Assembly (NCBI GenBank): GCA_955652195.1
Contig: CATPBC010000068.1
Span: forward strand, 1-21,538
DNA from: an uncultured Xanthobacteraceae bacterium
Lineage (GTDB): Bacteria > Pseudomonadota > Alphaproteobacteria > Rhizobiales > Xanthobacteraceae
DNA length: 21,538 nucleotides
Direction of reading: 5' to 3'
Part shown: piece by piece, positions 15,422 through 21,538 of the stretch
Position numbering within the stretch: position 1 is the first letter of the stretch
Layout: each line of letters starts with the position of its first letter
Translations under genes and position numbers: made by a program
The notes under the pieces: model-generated
Told to the model about the DNA's origin: nothing
Database searches by the model: none
What the model saw: the letters and a program-made list of their open reading frames with translations, nothing else

Positions 15422-15931
15422 ATGGCAAAGATCAGTGGACTGTGCGTCGGTGAATCGCTCGTTGGTGAGGGCAATGAAGTTGCCCATATCGATCTCATCA
15501 TGGGCCCACGTGGCAGTGCGGCCGAGACGGCATTTGCGCACTGTCTGACCAACCAGAAGGATGGATTTACGTCATTACTCGCGGTCATCGGACCAAACCT
15601 GTTGTGCAAGCCTGCGACCGTTCTATTCAACAAGGTGACGATCAAAGGTGCCAAGCAGGCCGTGCAGATGTTCGGTCCCGCTCAGCATGCCGTCGCCAAG
15701 GCGGTTGCCGACAGCGTGGCCGAGGGGGTCATTCCCCAGGATGAGGCCGACAATCTCTTCATCTGCGCCGGTGTTTTCATCCACTGGGAGGCGGCCGACG
15801 ACAAGAAAATTCAGGACTTCAATTATCGCGCAATGAAGGAATCTATTGCCCGCGCCGTGAACGGCGAACCCAAGGTTGCTGAGGTGGTGGCCAAGCGCAA
15901 CCAGGTCAAGCATCCGTTCGCTGCGGCCTAG
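15422..15931 (+). CDS. fae: Formaldehyde-activating enzyme
   Basis: A 169-residue protein that condenses formaldehyde with H4MPT to methylene-H4MPT, the entry step of the pathway in the cytoplasm. The match to the family is strong along its whole length: [18 protein letters not shown] with the catalytic histidine at position 22 here, [53 protein letters not shown] and FIHWEAADD. The ribosome-binding site GGGAGGAG (15408-15415) directly abuts an ATG at 15416, so the second ATG at 15422 with six-base spacing is chosen. A 135-base gap before it, and the strongest ribosome-binding site of the run, suggest that fae may be expressed more than the genes upstream. Confidence 0.98.
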   Translation: MAKISGLCVGESLVGEGNEVAHIDLIMGPRGSAAETAFAHCLTNQKDGFTSLLAVIGPNLLCKPATVLFNKVTIKGAKQAVQMFGPAQHAVAKAVADSVAEGVIPQDEADNLFICAGVFIHWEAADDKKIQDFNYRAMKESIARAVNGEPKVAEVVAKRNQVKHPFAAA

Positions 15932-15937
15932 CTGTGC

Positions 15938-16639
15938 TTATAATCCTGACAGGCGCGCAATCTGTGCGCCTGTCAGCTCCCCATTGTGCAAGCTTGTTGC
16001 GACAAGGGCGCCAGCGATTCCAGTCTGTCCAAGTAAAGCAAGGTCGTTTGCATCGCGCACACCACCGGCGGCGTATACCTGGTGGCCAACAATACGTGAC
16101 TTAATGGTTGTCAGCCGGCTCATATCGGGCCCGCTCGCGCTGCCAACGCGAGCAAGGGCCATGACGATGATCTTCGCCGGCCAGGTATTCGCATCGTTCA
16201 ATAGCGAGACGGGCCCTAAAAATTGATCGCCGCGGAAATCGAGAGACAGGATGGTGCGTTCGTTTCGGCAAAGATGATGGATAAGCTCGCTGTCTCGTTG
16301 CGTTTCGCTGCCGAGGACAAGATGTCCAAGACCAGCTTCGAGCCAACGCTCGGCGTCGTAAACATCCGCTATGCCGGCATCCACCCAAAACGCAAGACCA
16401 GGGTACTCGGCGCTCAGCAGCCCCAGGGCTGCGTTATTATCGCCCTTATGTTCGATTGCATCCAGATCCGCAACATAGAATTTCTTAAAGGGAAAGATTG
16501 ACAACAAGCCTTGAGCGACGTCCTTCGGTCGGCTCGTAGGTGACAACGGAGTTTTAATGGGTGCGTACTCGCTGCGCATTCCCATGCGAGCATGGACAAC
16601 AACTCCGTCCTTGAGATCAATAACGGGTATGACTTCCAT
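15938..16639 (-). CDS. HisA/HisF-family TIM-barrel protein of the H4MPT island
   Basis: A 233-residue TIM barrel related to HisA. It keeps the first catalytic aspartate (Asp8 in PVIDLKDG) and Asp134 (LSLDFRG), and the phosphate site at GGVRDAND near 192, but the usual VGGGIR loop is replaced by VDAGIAD. The segment YAPIKTPLSPTSRPKDVA replaces the canonical HisA loop. This pattern is that of the separate 'HisA/HisF-related' group found in archaea and methylotrophs with H4MPT, not histidine biosynthesis. It converges on fae with a six-base gap and is divergent from the MfnF-like gene by 81 bases. Its reaction is unknown to me; an aldose-ketose isomerisation or condensation of sugar phosphates in cofactor synthesis would fit the fold. 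Confidence 0.85.
   Translation of the reverse strand: MEVIPVIDLKDGVVVHARMGMRSEYAPIKTPLSPTSRPKDVAQGLLSIFPFKKFYVADLDAIEHKGDNNAALGLLSAEYPGLAFWVDAGIADVYDAERWLEAGLGHLVLGSETQRDSELIHHLCRNERTILSLDFRGDQFLGPVSLLNDANTWPAKIIVMALARVGSASGPDMSRLTTIKSRIVGHQVYAAGGVRDANDLALLGQTGIAGALVATSLHNGELTGAQIARLSGL
15946..15976. terminator. Perfect 11-bp hairpin at the fae / HisA-like convergent end
   Basis: CTGACAGGCGC (15946-15956) and GCGCCTGTCAG (15966-15976) form a perfect 11-base-pair stem with a nine-base loop. It starts 15 bases after the fae stop and lies inside the last 13 codons of the HisA-like gene. It could stop or stabilise the fae transcript. No T-run follows on either strand, so a classical intrinsic terminator is not proven. 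Confidence 0.5.
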
Positions 16640-16720
16640 GATAGTGTGCCCTGATAATGAGGCGGATGGTCAGTACGAAAATGTCGCCGAATACTATAGC
16701 AATCTCTTCTGCGAGCTGAC

Positions 16721-17737
16721 ATGGGCGTTGTTATAGGTTGGGATATCGGCGGCGTTCATCTTAAGGCAGTGCGTGCGGAAGATGGACGCATTGTGAAAGC
16801 TGCCCAGTACGTTTCGCCATTGCGAAGCGGAACGGAACTCCTTCAGCATGCTTTTGTGCAAGCGCGCAAGGACATGGGCCGTGGCGATCGCAATGTCATC
16901 ACTATGACCGGGGAGTTGGCAGACATCTTTACTTCGCGCCAAGATGGCGTGGAGCAACTTTCAGCGCTAGCCGAACACGAACTTGAGAACGTTTCGATTT
17001 ATGCCGGTCCTTCCGGGTTCGTAGTTGGGGCTGAAGCACGACGGCATAGCACTCAGATTGCATCCGCAAACTGGCATGCCTCTGCAGCAGTTATCGCCAA
17101 GCGTCGCAAATCCGGTTTATTAATTGACGTCGGTTCGACGACCACTGATGTTGTTCCGGTCGCGGACAGCAAGGTGGTGGCACGCGGATATACAGATGCC
17201 CAGCGACTAGCGGTGGGCGAGCTGGTCTATACTGGACTGGTTCGGAGCTTTGTGATGGCAACAACGGCGCGCGCGCCACTGAACGGTGTATGGACGACAT
17301 TAATAAACGAAAATTTTGCTACAATGGCGGACGTGCACCGTATCCTCGGTACTTTGCCCGCGGGCGTCGATCTTATGGCGACCGCTGACGGGAGAGAAAA
17401 GTCAGTCCCAGCATCTCGAGCGCGCCTTGCCCGCATGTTGGGAAGTGATGCCGCCAATGCAGACAATAAAACTTGGGACTTGCTGGCGTGCTGGTTTGCA
17501 GAAGCACAAATACGCGCCATCGTCGACGCGGTCATGCTCGTCATGTCGAGCTGCGTCGTAACGTCAACTGCCCCCGTCATAGCCGCCGGAATAGGAGTGG
17601 GCGTTGTTGCCGAAGTCGCGCGACGACTGGGTCTTTCCTGGGAGAGATTCGACGAGCTTCTGGAAGTTGTTACGGAAGCACGCGATGCGGTGTCTCGTTG
17701 CGCACCGGCAGCGGCACTTACTGCTCTCGCTTCATAA
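16721..17737 (+). CDS. MfnF-like ASKHA/hydantoinase-fold protein, H4MPT-linked C1 transfer pathway family
   Basis: A 338-residue actin-like ATPase-fold protein related to hydantoinase/oxoprolinase subunit A. Phosphate 1 loop VIGWDIGGVHLKAV is at 4-17 and phosphate 2 loop LLIDVGSTTTDVVPV at 133-147, both well preserved. It belongs to the family annotated as 'H4MPT-linked C1 transfer pathway protein', whose archaeal member MfnF joins the furan methanamine to the glutamyl-tyramine part of methanofuran. A similar coupling in the bacterial cofactor is the natural hypothesis. The ATG at 16721 has GCGAG six bases upstream. A TACTAT at 16692-16697 may be a -10 element of its own promoter, without a clear -35. 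The next gene follows by 28 bases. Confidence 0.88.
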   Translation: MGVVIGWDIGGVHLKAVRAEDGRIVKAAQYVSPLRSGTELLQHAFVQARKDMGRGDRNVITMTGELADIFTSRQDGVEQLSALAEHELENVSIYAGPSGFVVGAEARRHSTQIASANWHASAAVIAKRRKSGLLIDVGSTTTDVVPVADSKVVARGYTDAQRLAVGELVYTGLVRSFVMATTARAPLNGVWTTLINENFATMADVHRILGTLPAGVDLMATADGREKSVPASRARLARMLGSDAANADNKTWDLLACWFAEAQIRAIVDAVMLVMSSCVVTSTAPVIAAGIGVGVVAEVARRLGLSWERFDELLEVVTEARDAVSRCAPAAALTALAS

Positions 17738-17765
17738 AGTGGCTGACCCGGTGTAGGAGGAGAGC

Positions 17766-18521
17766 GTGCGCTTAGCGCTAAATCTGTTCTGTATTACTTG
17801 CCTGATACTAGCACCGTCTAGTGTTCTCGCTGCCGAGCTCACGCGCCCGCAAGTGCAATCGATACTTGCTGCTACGCCGGCTGGCCAAAAGGCAAGCTTC
17901 GCCGGTATGTCGCTTGCTGGTGCGGATCTTCACGAGTTGGATTTCAGCAATGCCGATCTTTCAGGTACGGACCTCTCCGGAGTTGACTTGCGTGGAGCCA
18001 AGCTTGTTGGGAGCAAGCTCATCGGGGCTAAGCTCCCAGGCGCAAGACTGAACCTCGCCTGGATCATGGGGGCGGACTTTTCCCATGCTGATCTCTCAGG
18101 TGCGGACCTGGAGACACTTGTCGTTTCGGCCGGGATGCAGACCCTTGCGCAGGAGGCAGCTACTTTCGTCGGTGCCAATCTGTCCGGCGCCAAAGTGATG
18201 GCGCGGTTTAACCTCGATGACATGCGCGGCGCTGATCTTTCTCATCTTCGAGCATCTGCCGATATGAGAAATCAATCCATGGGACTGATCCGAACTGAAT
18301 TTTCGCAGGCGAACTTGACCGACGCAAATTTCCAAGGCGCGGCCCTGGCACACGTAAATTTCGCATTTGCGAAGCTCTCACGGGCTAATTTCTCCGCAGC
18401 CGATGTGAGCGACGCGGACTTGACGGGTGCGGATCTGACCGATGCGGATCTCACCGGCGCAACCACAACCCGCACGGACTTCACTAATGCCATACTCCAG
18501 GGCACAAAAGGATATCGATGA
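17766..18521 (+). CDS. Secreted pentapeptide-repeat protein
   Basis: A 251-residue protein with a signal peptide (hydrophobic residues 4-22, cleavage near LAAEL). From about residue 43 to 245 it has A(D/N)LSG-type pentapeptide repeats such as ADLSGTDLSG, ADLTGADLTD and ANLTDANFQG, interrupted around residues 115-135 and 155-185. These form a right-handed square beta-helix. The repeat gives no substrate or partner. The start is GTG at 17766 with GGAGGAG four to five bases upstream. It follows the MfnF-like gene by 28 bases, so it may be co-transcribed, but I see no functional link to C1 metabolism. Confidence 0.88.
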   Translation: MRLALNLFCITCLILAPSSVLAAELTRPQVQSILAATPAGQKASFAGMSLAGADLHELDFSNADLSGTDLSGVDLRGAKLVGSKLIGAKLPGARLNLAWIMGADFSHADLSGADLETLVVSAGMQTLAQEAATFVGANLSGAKVMARFNLDDMRGADLSHLRASADMRNQSMGLIRTEFSQANLTDANFQGAALAHVNFAFAKLSRANFSAADVSDADLTGADLTDADLTGATTTRTDFTNAILQGTKGYR

Positions 18522-18616
18522 TGCATCGGTAGTAAGATAGTGGATCTGTCACGCGACTCCCTCTCTTTGAGCCGTTGGGAAGGCGCGTTGGTACTGAACA
18601 GCCGGGTGTGGGTGAG

Positions 18617-18817
18617 ATGCCAAACAGGTTTTTGTGTCCTAAATGTCACGGCCAAAGAACGACTTCCTGCACAGCTTGTGACGGCACTGGCAAACGCTCC
18701 CTCGCGGGTGTCCCAACCGGCGTCTGTAAAGAATGCAATGGGAGCGGCCACCAGCGTTGTGATGTTTGTGGCGGCACCGGGGAAATTGAACGGCACATCG
18801 AACTTGGTTCTCGCTAA
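18617..18817 (+). CDS. Small stand-alone CxxCxGxG (DnaJ-type) zinc-finger protein
   Basis: A 66-residue protein that is almost entirely a DnaJ-like cysteine-rich zinc domain. Four CxxC units are visible: CPKCHGQR, CTACDGTG, CKECNGSG and CDVCGGTG; the last three keep the glycines of CxxCxGxG, the first does not. There is no J domain and no signal peptide. The ATG at 18617 follows a GGGTGAG purine stretch. The family binds two zinc ions and can act on unfolded protein thiols; the role of such short free forms is unknown. It lies 95 bases after the pentapeptide gene. Confidence 0.75.
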   Translation: MPNRFLCPKCHGQRTTSCTACDGTGKRSLAGVPTGVCKECNGSGHQRCDVCGGTGEIERHIELGSR

Positions 18818-18928
18818 CAGGAAGCTTGAACCTCTCGGCTGCAGAATCAGCATCCGGCACGTAGGTTGAAGAGTTGATTTCCGCGTGATCACTGCCATCT
18901 ATCATCTGAATTTGAGGACTAACGCAAA

Positions 18929-19399
18929 ATGACCGTATGGCGTGTGCTGTCGACAGCAATAGTTTTTGGAGTGGCCGTACAGGCCGAACCCGCGTGTGCA
19001 GAAGGGCGCCTGCCGCAAAGTGGGTCCTACGAAATCACGGCTCGCCTTGAATTGCCGCATCTCGAACGTTGGGCCGTGGACAAAACGACGACCGTCTGTC
19101 TGCGAGGCTTCCTGAGCAATGAAAAGCTTCCAGTTCCGATAGTGAGTGCCAACAATCCGTTCGCAAATTGCAGCGCCGCAAATGTGACAATGAAAACTCC
19201 AAAACTCGAATACGACATCGTTTGCCCCGGACGCGGAGCCGCAAAGGGGCATGCTATCTACATACTATCGCCCGACACATTCTCTGGCCGCGTGGCGATT
19301 GTCTTAGGTGGGAAAAACATGACAATGACCGAAGTGCAAGAAGCGCACCGGAGTGGAGAGTGCGGTCCAGGCGTTTTGGGATCGGCAGCCCGATTCTGA
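18929..19399 (+). CDS. Secreted DUF3617-family protein
   Basis: A 156-residue periplasmic protein. The signal peptide ends near residue 24 (EPACAEGR). The mature part has the DUF3617 pattern: an opening GSYEITARLELP strand, TTTVCLRGF, FANCSAANVTM, a YDIVCPGRGAAKGHAIYILS strand ladder and a closing cysteine (SGECGP). DUF3617 proteins are common in proteobacteria and have no assigned function. GAGG lies upstream of the ATG with long spacing (11 bases). It converges with the EthD-like gene at a gap of 11 bases. Confidence 0.8.
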   Translation: MTVWRVLSTAIVFGVAVQAEPACAEGRLPQSGSYEITARLELPHLERWAVDKTTTVCLRGFLSNEKLPVPIVSANNPFANCSAANVTMKTPKLEYDIVCPGRGAAKGHAIYILSPDTFSGRVAIVLGGKNMTMTEVQEAHRSGECGPGVLGSAARF

Positions 19400-19410
19400 G
19401 CGTGCGTGCG

Positions 19411-19722
19411 TCACATTTTGATTTGGCTGATCTGCACGGTCGGTTGCGTGTTGGTGTAGTTCGGGATGTCGCCCATGATTGCCTCCGCATGCGGGGTAAA
19501 AGCGCTCTGAAAAGCATCGACCGAATCGAAGGTCAGATGAGCCATAGCGAGATAGGTCGCGGGTGCACCTGGTGCACCGCCAGCCATGCCTTCCTCCACG
19601 GCGACGCTCTTGCACGCGGAACCGAGCTTTTGTTTCACCATCGGAATGTGCTTTGTTAAATAGTAGTTGATGTCAAAATTGCTATTGGCGCCGTTAGGAT
19701 AAAGCACGCTCACCTTGATCAT
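19411..19722 (-). CDS. EthD-family small protein
   Basis: A 103-residue ferredoxin-like dimeric alpha/beta barrel protein of the EthD family. Typical parts are IKVSVLYPNG at the start, NYYLTKHIPMVKQKLG with the conserved histidine, and AHLTFDSVDAFQSAF. EthD was first found beside a cytochrome P450 for ether degradation; the biochemical role of most members is unknown. The ATG at 19722 has GGGGAG seven bases upstream; the frame runs on to 19812 without family-like sequence. It is transcribed alone. Confidence 0.85.
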   Translation of the reverse strand: MIKVSVLYPNGANSNFDINYYLTKHIPMVKQKLGSACKSVAVEEGMAGGAPGAPATYLAMAHLTFDSVDAFQSAFTPHAEAIMGDIPNYTNTQPTVQISQIKM

Positions 19723-20210
19723 TGGACCGCTCCCCAAAGTTGATTTGGCACAGGCTTCCGCAAACGTGACCGTAGTGCGATTTTGGGCCTGGCACGTCCA
19801 TCTGACAAGCACCCCGGAACCTGCAATGTGACCTTGCCCGGACGCGCTCCTGAAGCGATCGATAAGCCTGTGGTGAACATGGAGCTTTGAGCGGCCCTTT
19901 TTGTGAGCTCCAATGTCGTTTACCCATTACGCTGAGAACGAGACTGAAGATCGTTGGTCGACGCCTGCCAGGCATTTCCACGACGCCTTATCGACGAACG
20001 AGCGCGCCGTCGACCTCGCGCGCGGTGACCGGGCCGCCACACCATTGCGCGCCGTTGCTGTTGTGCTCTCGCCCGCAGAAAGTCGCAGAAAAGCCGCGCC
20101 TGCGCCCGCTGTGCGCGGGGCGCAGCCTGCCACTCGTTTGTTTAAGCGGGTGCCGCCAATGTATAGTAGGTTAGCCTTTTGACGCCGCTGATGAAGACGG
20201 GGAGGGCATC
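19723..20210. other. Intergenic region with no supported gene
   Basis: This 488-base stretch lies upstream of both the EthD-like gene (minus) and the lipoprotein-like gene (plus). It holds an open frame at 19913-20182 of 89 codons with low-complexity arginine/alanine content and a poor ribosome-binding site, which I do not accept as a gene. I see no tRNA, strong hairpin or clear promoter. Confidence 0.45.
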
Positions 20211-20648
20211 ATGCGGTCATTGTTGATGGTGATGGCAGGTGCGATCCTGTTAGGTGACTGCGCTGCGACGCAGCCGACGCATTGGACCAAACCGGGCGCT
20301 AGCCAAGAAGCGTTTATGCGGGATCATTCGGTTTGCGTTCAACACACACAGTTAGACACGTGGTCCTTCTACAGAGGGGAATCGTTTAACACGTGCATGG
20401 AAGCGCTGGGATACAAAGAAGACCCCAACGGCAGCTTGTTCCCGCCGCCCGAGCCAGTCGCGACATCTGGACCGGCCCCCATCCCGGCGGCTGTGAGTGC
20501 AGCTAGCGAAGACTATAAACGGGCGGTCGCTGATTACCGAAATTGTCTTGCTGCCAATCCGAAAAACGTGAATGCATGTGAGGGGCAGCGCCACATCATG
20601 GATGCCGATGCACAAATCTTGTCCGGCCCCTCCCAAAGTTCAAGGTAG
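20211..20648 (+). CDS. Lipoprotein-like exported protein of unknown function
   Basis: A 145-residue protein with a short signal-like N-terminus (MRSLLMVMAG). It reaches Cys17 in LLGDC, which resembles a lipobox but has an unusual aspartate at -1. The mature part begins HWTKPGASQEAFMRDHSVCVQ, a pattern (W-KPG-x-F-x-D-x-C) seen in small alphaproteobacterial envelope proteins, followed by NTCMEALGY. A proline linker follows, and then a C-terminal helix with two cysteines (NCLAANPKNVNACEGQ). GGGGAGG precedes ATG 20211 at good spacing. No function is known to me. Confidence 0.75.
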   Translation: MRSLLMVMAGAILLGDCAATQPTHWTKPGASQEAFMRDHSVCVQHTQLDTWSFYRGESFNTCMEALGYKEDPNGSLFPPPEPVATSGPAPIPAAVSAASEDYKRAVADYRNCLAANPKNVNACEGQRHIMDADAQILSGPSQSSR

Positions 20649-20836
20649 CTGGGCCTCAGCCAGCGAAGCTAGCGCGACCAAAATTATCGAACTGGCACGG
20701 ATTGAATTGGGTTTGTTTCGGTGCGCCCCGAAGGCGCGTGTCACCAGTGGAGGAGGGTACCGCGTCCGTCCTCGACTCTACTAATCGGTTCCACAACGAA
20801 AAGTCCCCACTGCGCGGTCCAAAATCGGAGGTTGCA

Positions 20837-21223
20837 ATGTTGATTGGGCGTCAGTTCGCGTTTGCGATCGCATTTGCTCTCATCAACATCACTTCTTCGC
20901 CCGACGCTGCCCGGGCTGACGGGAGTGGGTTGTTCGGCCCCGGATTTCCGCCGTGGCCAACGCCACCAAACGTCCCCTCATGGTGCCATTACGAGCGACA
21001 ATGCGGCCGCCATGGCTGTTCCGGGCGGTGGCTCTGTCCGCCGCAAACTTTTGTCAGCGCGTATCTATGGCAAGTTCAGGATCACACGCCGCCGGAGGCC
21101 CTGGCCCGCTACGATGATGCGTGGTGCCGCGTCTATGGGCCGCGCGGCTCGCCGGAATATTTGCAGTGTCGCGAAAACAATTACTACACTCGCCTGTCGG
21201 TTCCCATTCGCGCGACCAAATAG
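20837..21223 (+). CDS. Small secreted cysteine-rich protein
   Basis: A 128-residue protein with a signal peptide cleaved near residue 27 (AARADG). The mature part has a proline-rich start, six cysteines (50, 56, 61, 67, 97, 111) that could form three disulfides, and a C-terminal DDAWCRVYGPRGSPEYLQCR segment. That D-x-C-x-YG-x-GS-x-Y-x-x-CR pattern recurs in small alphaproteobacterial proteins of unknown role. The ATG at 20837 has CGGAGG upstream and a clear signal peptide, so it is chosen over a start at 20702 that would bury the signal sequence. Confidence 0.75.
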   Translation: MLIGRQFAFAIAFALINITSSPDAARADGSGLFGPGFPPWPTPPNVPSWCHYERQCGRHGCSGRWLCPPQTFVSAYLWQVQDHTPPEALARYDDAWCRVYGPRGSPEYLQCRENNYYTRLSVPIRATK

Positions 21224-21459
21224 CGGCTGGTTGCGCGGTCGACACATTGCGCTCACCCGTGGATGGGCGTGTCGGCAAGACCTCCGTCGCGGAATAATAG
21301 TGAGTTCGTCTCTTCGCTTTCGGATCAGGTGAGGTGGAAATGGTTTACCTGCTCATGCGTCGTTTCAATCGTCACAGATAGGAGCGCGATTGGTGATAGC
21401 TTGCAAAAGATAACCTAGCTTACGGTAGTGAGACGCTATCAATAGCGAGCTTGAAAGTG

Positions 21460-21538
21460 ATGATTAAGCGCTGGAGCTTTTGCTTATCGCTAGCCATCTG
21501 CGTGGCTTTGATGCCTCTTTCAATATTCGCTGCCGACG
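21460..21538 (+). CDS. Secreted protein, N-terminal fragment (runs off the right edge)
   Basis: Twenty-six codons are visible: MIKRWSFCLS, then a hydrophobic core (LAICVALMPLSIF) and an AAD cleavage site, a clear signal peptide. The ribosome-binding site is weak (GAAAG close to the ATG). The 236 bases before it hold no gene I can support; a small hairpin CGCTA-TCAA-TAGCG lies at 21433-21446. The family cannot be told. Confidence 0.5.
   Translation, partial: MIKRWSFCLSLAICVALMPLSIFAAD

Noticed and set aside
16223..16501. Plus-strand open frame of 92 codons inside the HisA-like gene
   Set aside because: Antisense to a conserved TIM-barrel protein; no independent support.
17766..18521. Pentapeptide-repeat protein as a Qnr-type gyrase-protecting resistance protein
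   Set aside because: It has a signal peptide and an interrupted repeat, so it is exported; Qnr proteins are cytosolic.
18272..18898. Minus-strand open frame of 208 codons opposite the pentapeptide and zinc-finger genes
   Set aside because: Its repeats (SVRSAPVKSAS) are the antisense reading of the pentapeptide repeat codons, so it is a shadow.
19913..20182. Plus-strand open frame of 89 codons in the 488-base gap
   Set aside because: Poor ribosome-binding site, arginine/alanine-rich low-complexity translation, no family; an overlapping minus frame is equally plausible.

Overview
The window is a chromosomal stretch of a methylotrophic or methylotrophy-capable bacterium, most likely an alphaproteobacterium of the Hyphomicrobiales type. 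The evidence is a nearly complete tetrahydromethanopterin/methanofuran (H4MPT/MFR) formaldehyde-oxidation island, SoxYZ-like and metallohydrolase genes of the quinoprotein-dehydrogenase accessory type, and many small secreted proteins typical of that group. The genus cannot be read from the sequence. I saw no tRNA, rRNA, CRISPR array, insertion sequence or phage gene.

Layout. (1) Positions 1-2625 hold periplasmic genes: the start of a secreted protein running off the left edge, a SoxH-type zinc metallohydrolase overlapping a SoxYZ-like carrier, and a small convergent cysteine-rich secreted protein. (2) At 2734-3417 is a HAD phosphatase, convergent with folP. (3) From 9385 down to 3442 is a minus-strand run: pterin carbinolamine dehydratase-like gene, fhcB, fhcA, fhcD, fhcC, a small hypothetical gene and folP. 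Within fhcBADC each gene overlaps the next by 4-10 bases. (4) From 9501 to 15931 is a divergent plus-strand run: beta-RFAP synthase, mtdB, an ATP-grasp gene, mch, a RimK-like ATP-grasp gene, a CitG-like gene and fae. (5) At 15938-17737 are a convergent HisA-like gene and a divergent MfnF-like ASKHA gene, both of the kind restricted to H4MPT-containing organisms. (6) From 17766 to the end is a looser set of small mostly exported proteins: pentapeptide repeat, CxxCxGxG zinc finger, DUF3617, EthD, a lipoprotein-like protein, a cysteine-rich secreted protein and the start of another secreted protein.

How it works together. Periplasmic quinoprotein oxidation of methanol would make formaldehyde. 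Fae condenses it with H4MPT, MtdB oxidises methylene-H4MPT, Mch gives formyl-H4MPT, and FhcABCD moves the formyl group to a methanofuran-type cofactor and releases formate. The remaining island genes (beta-RFAP synthase, two ATP-grasp ligases, CitG-like, HisA-like, MfnF-like, carbinolamine dehydratase-like) look like the cofactor-assembly part, where most open biology in this window lies. The quinoprotein dehydrogenase itself is not in the window.
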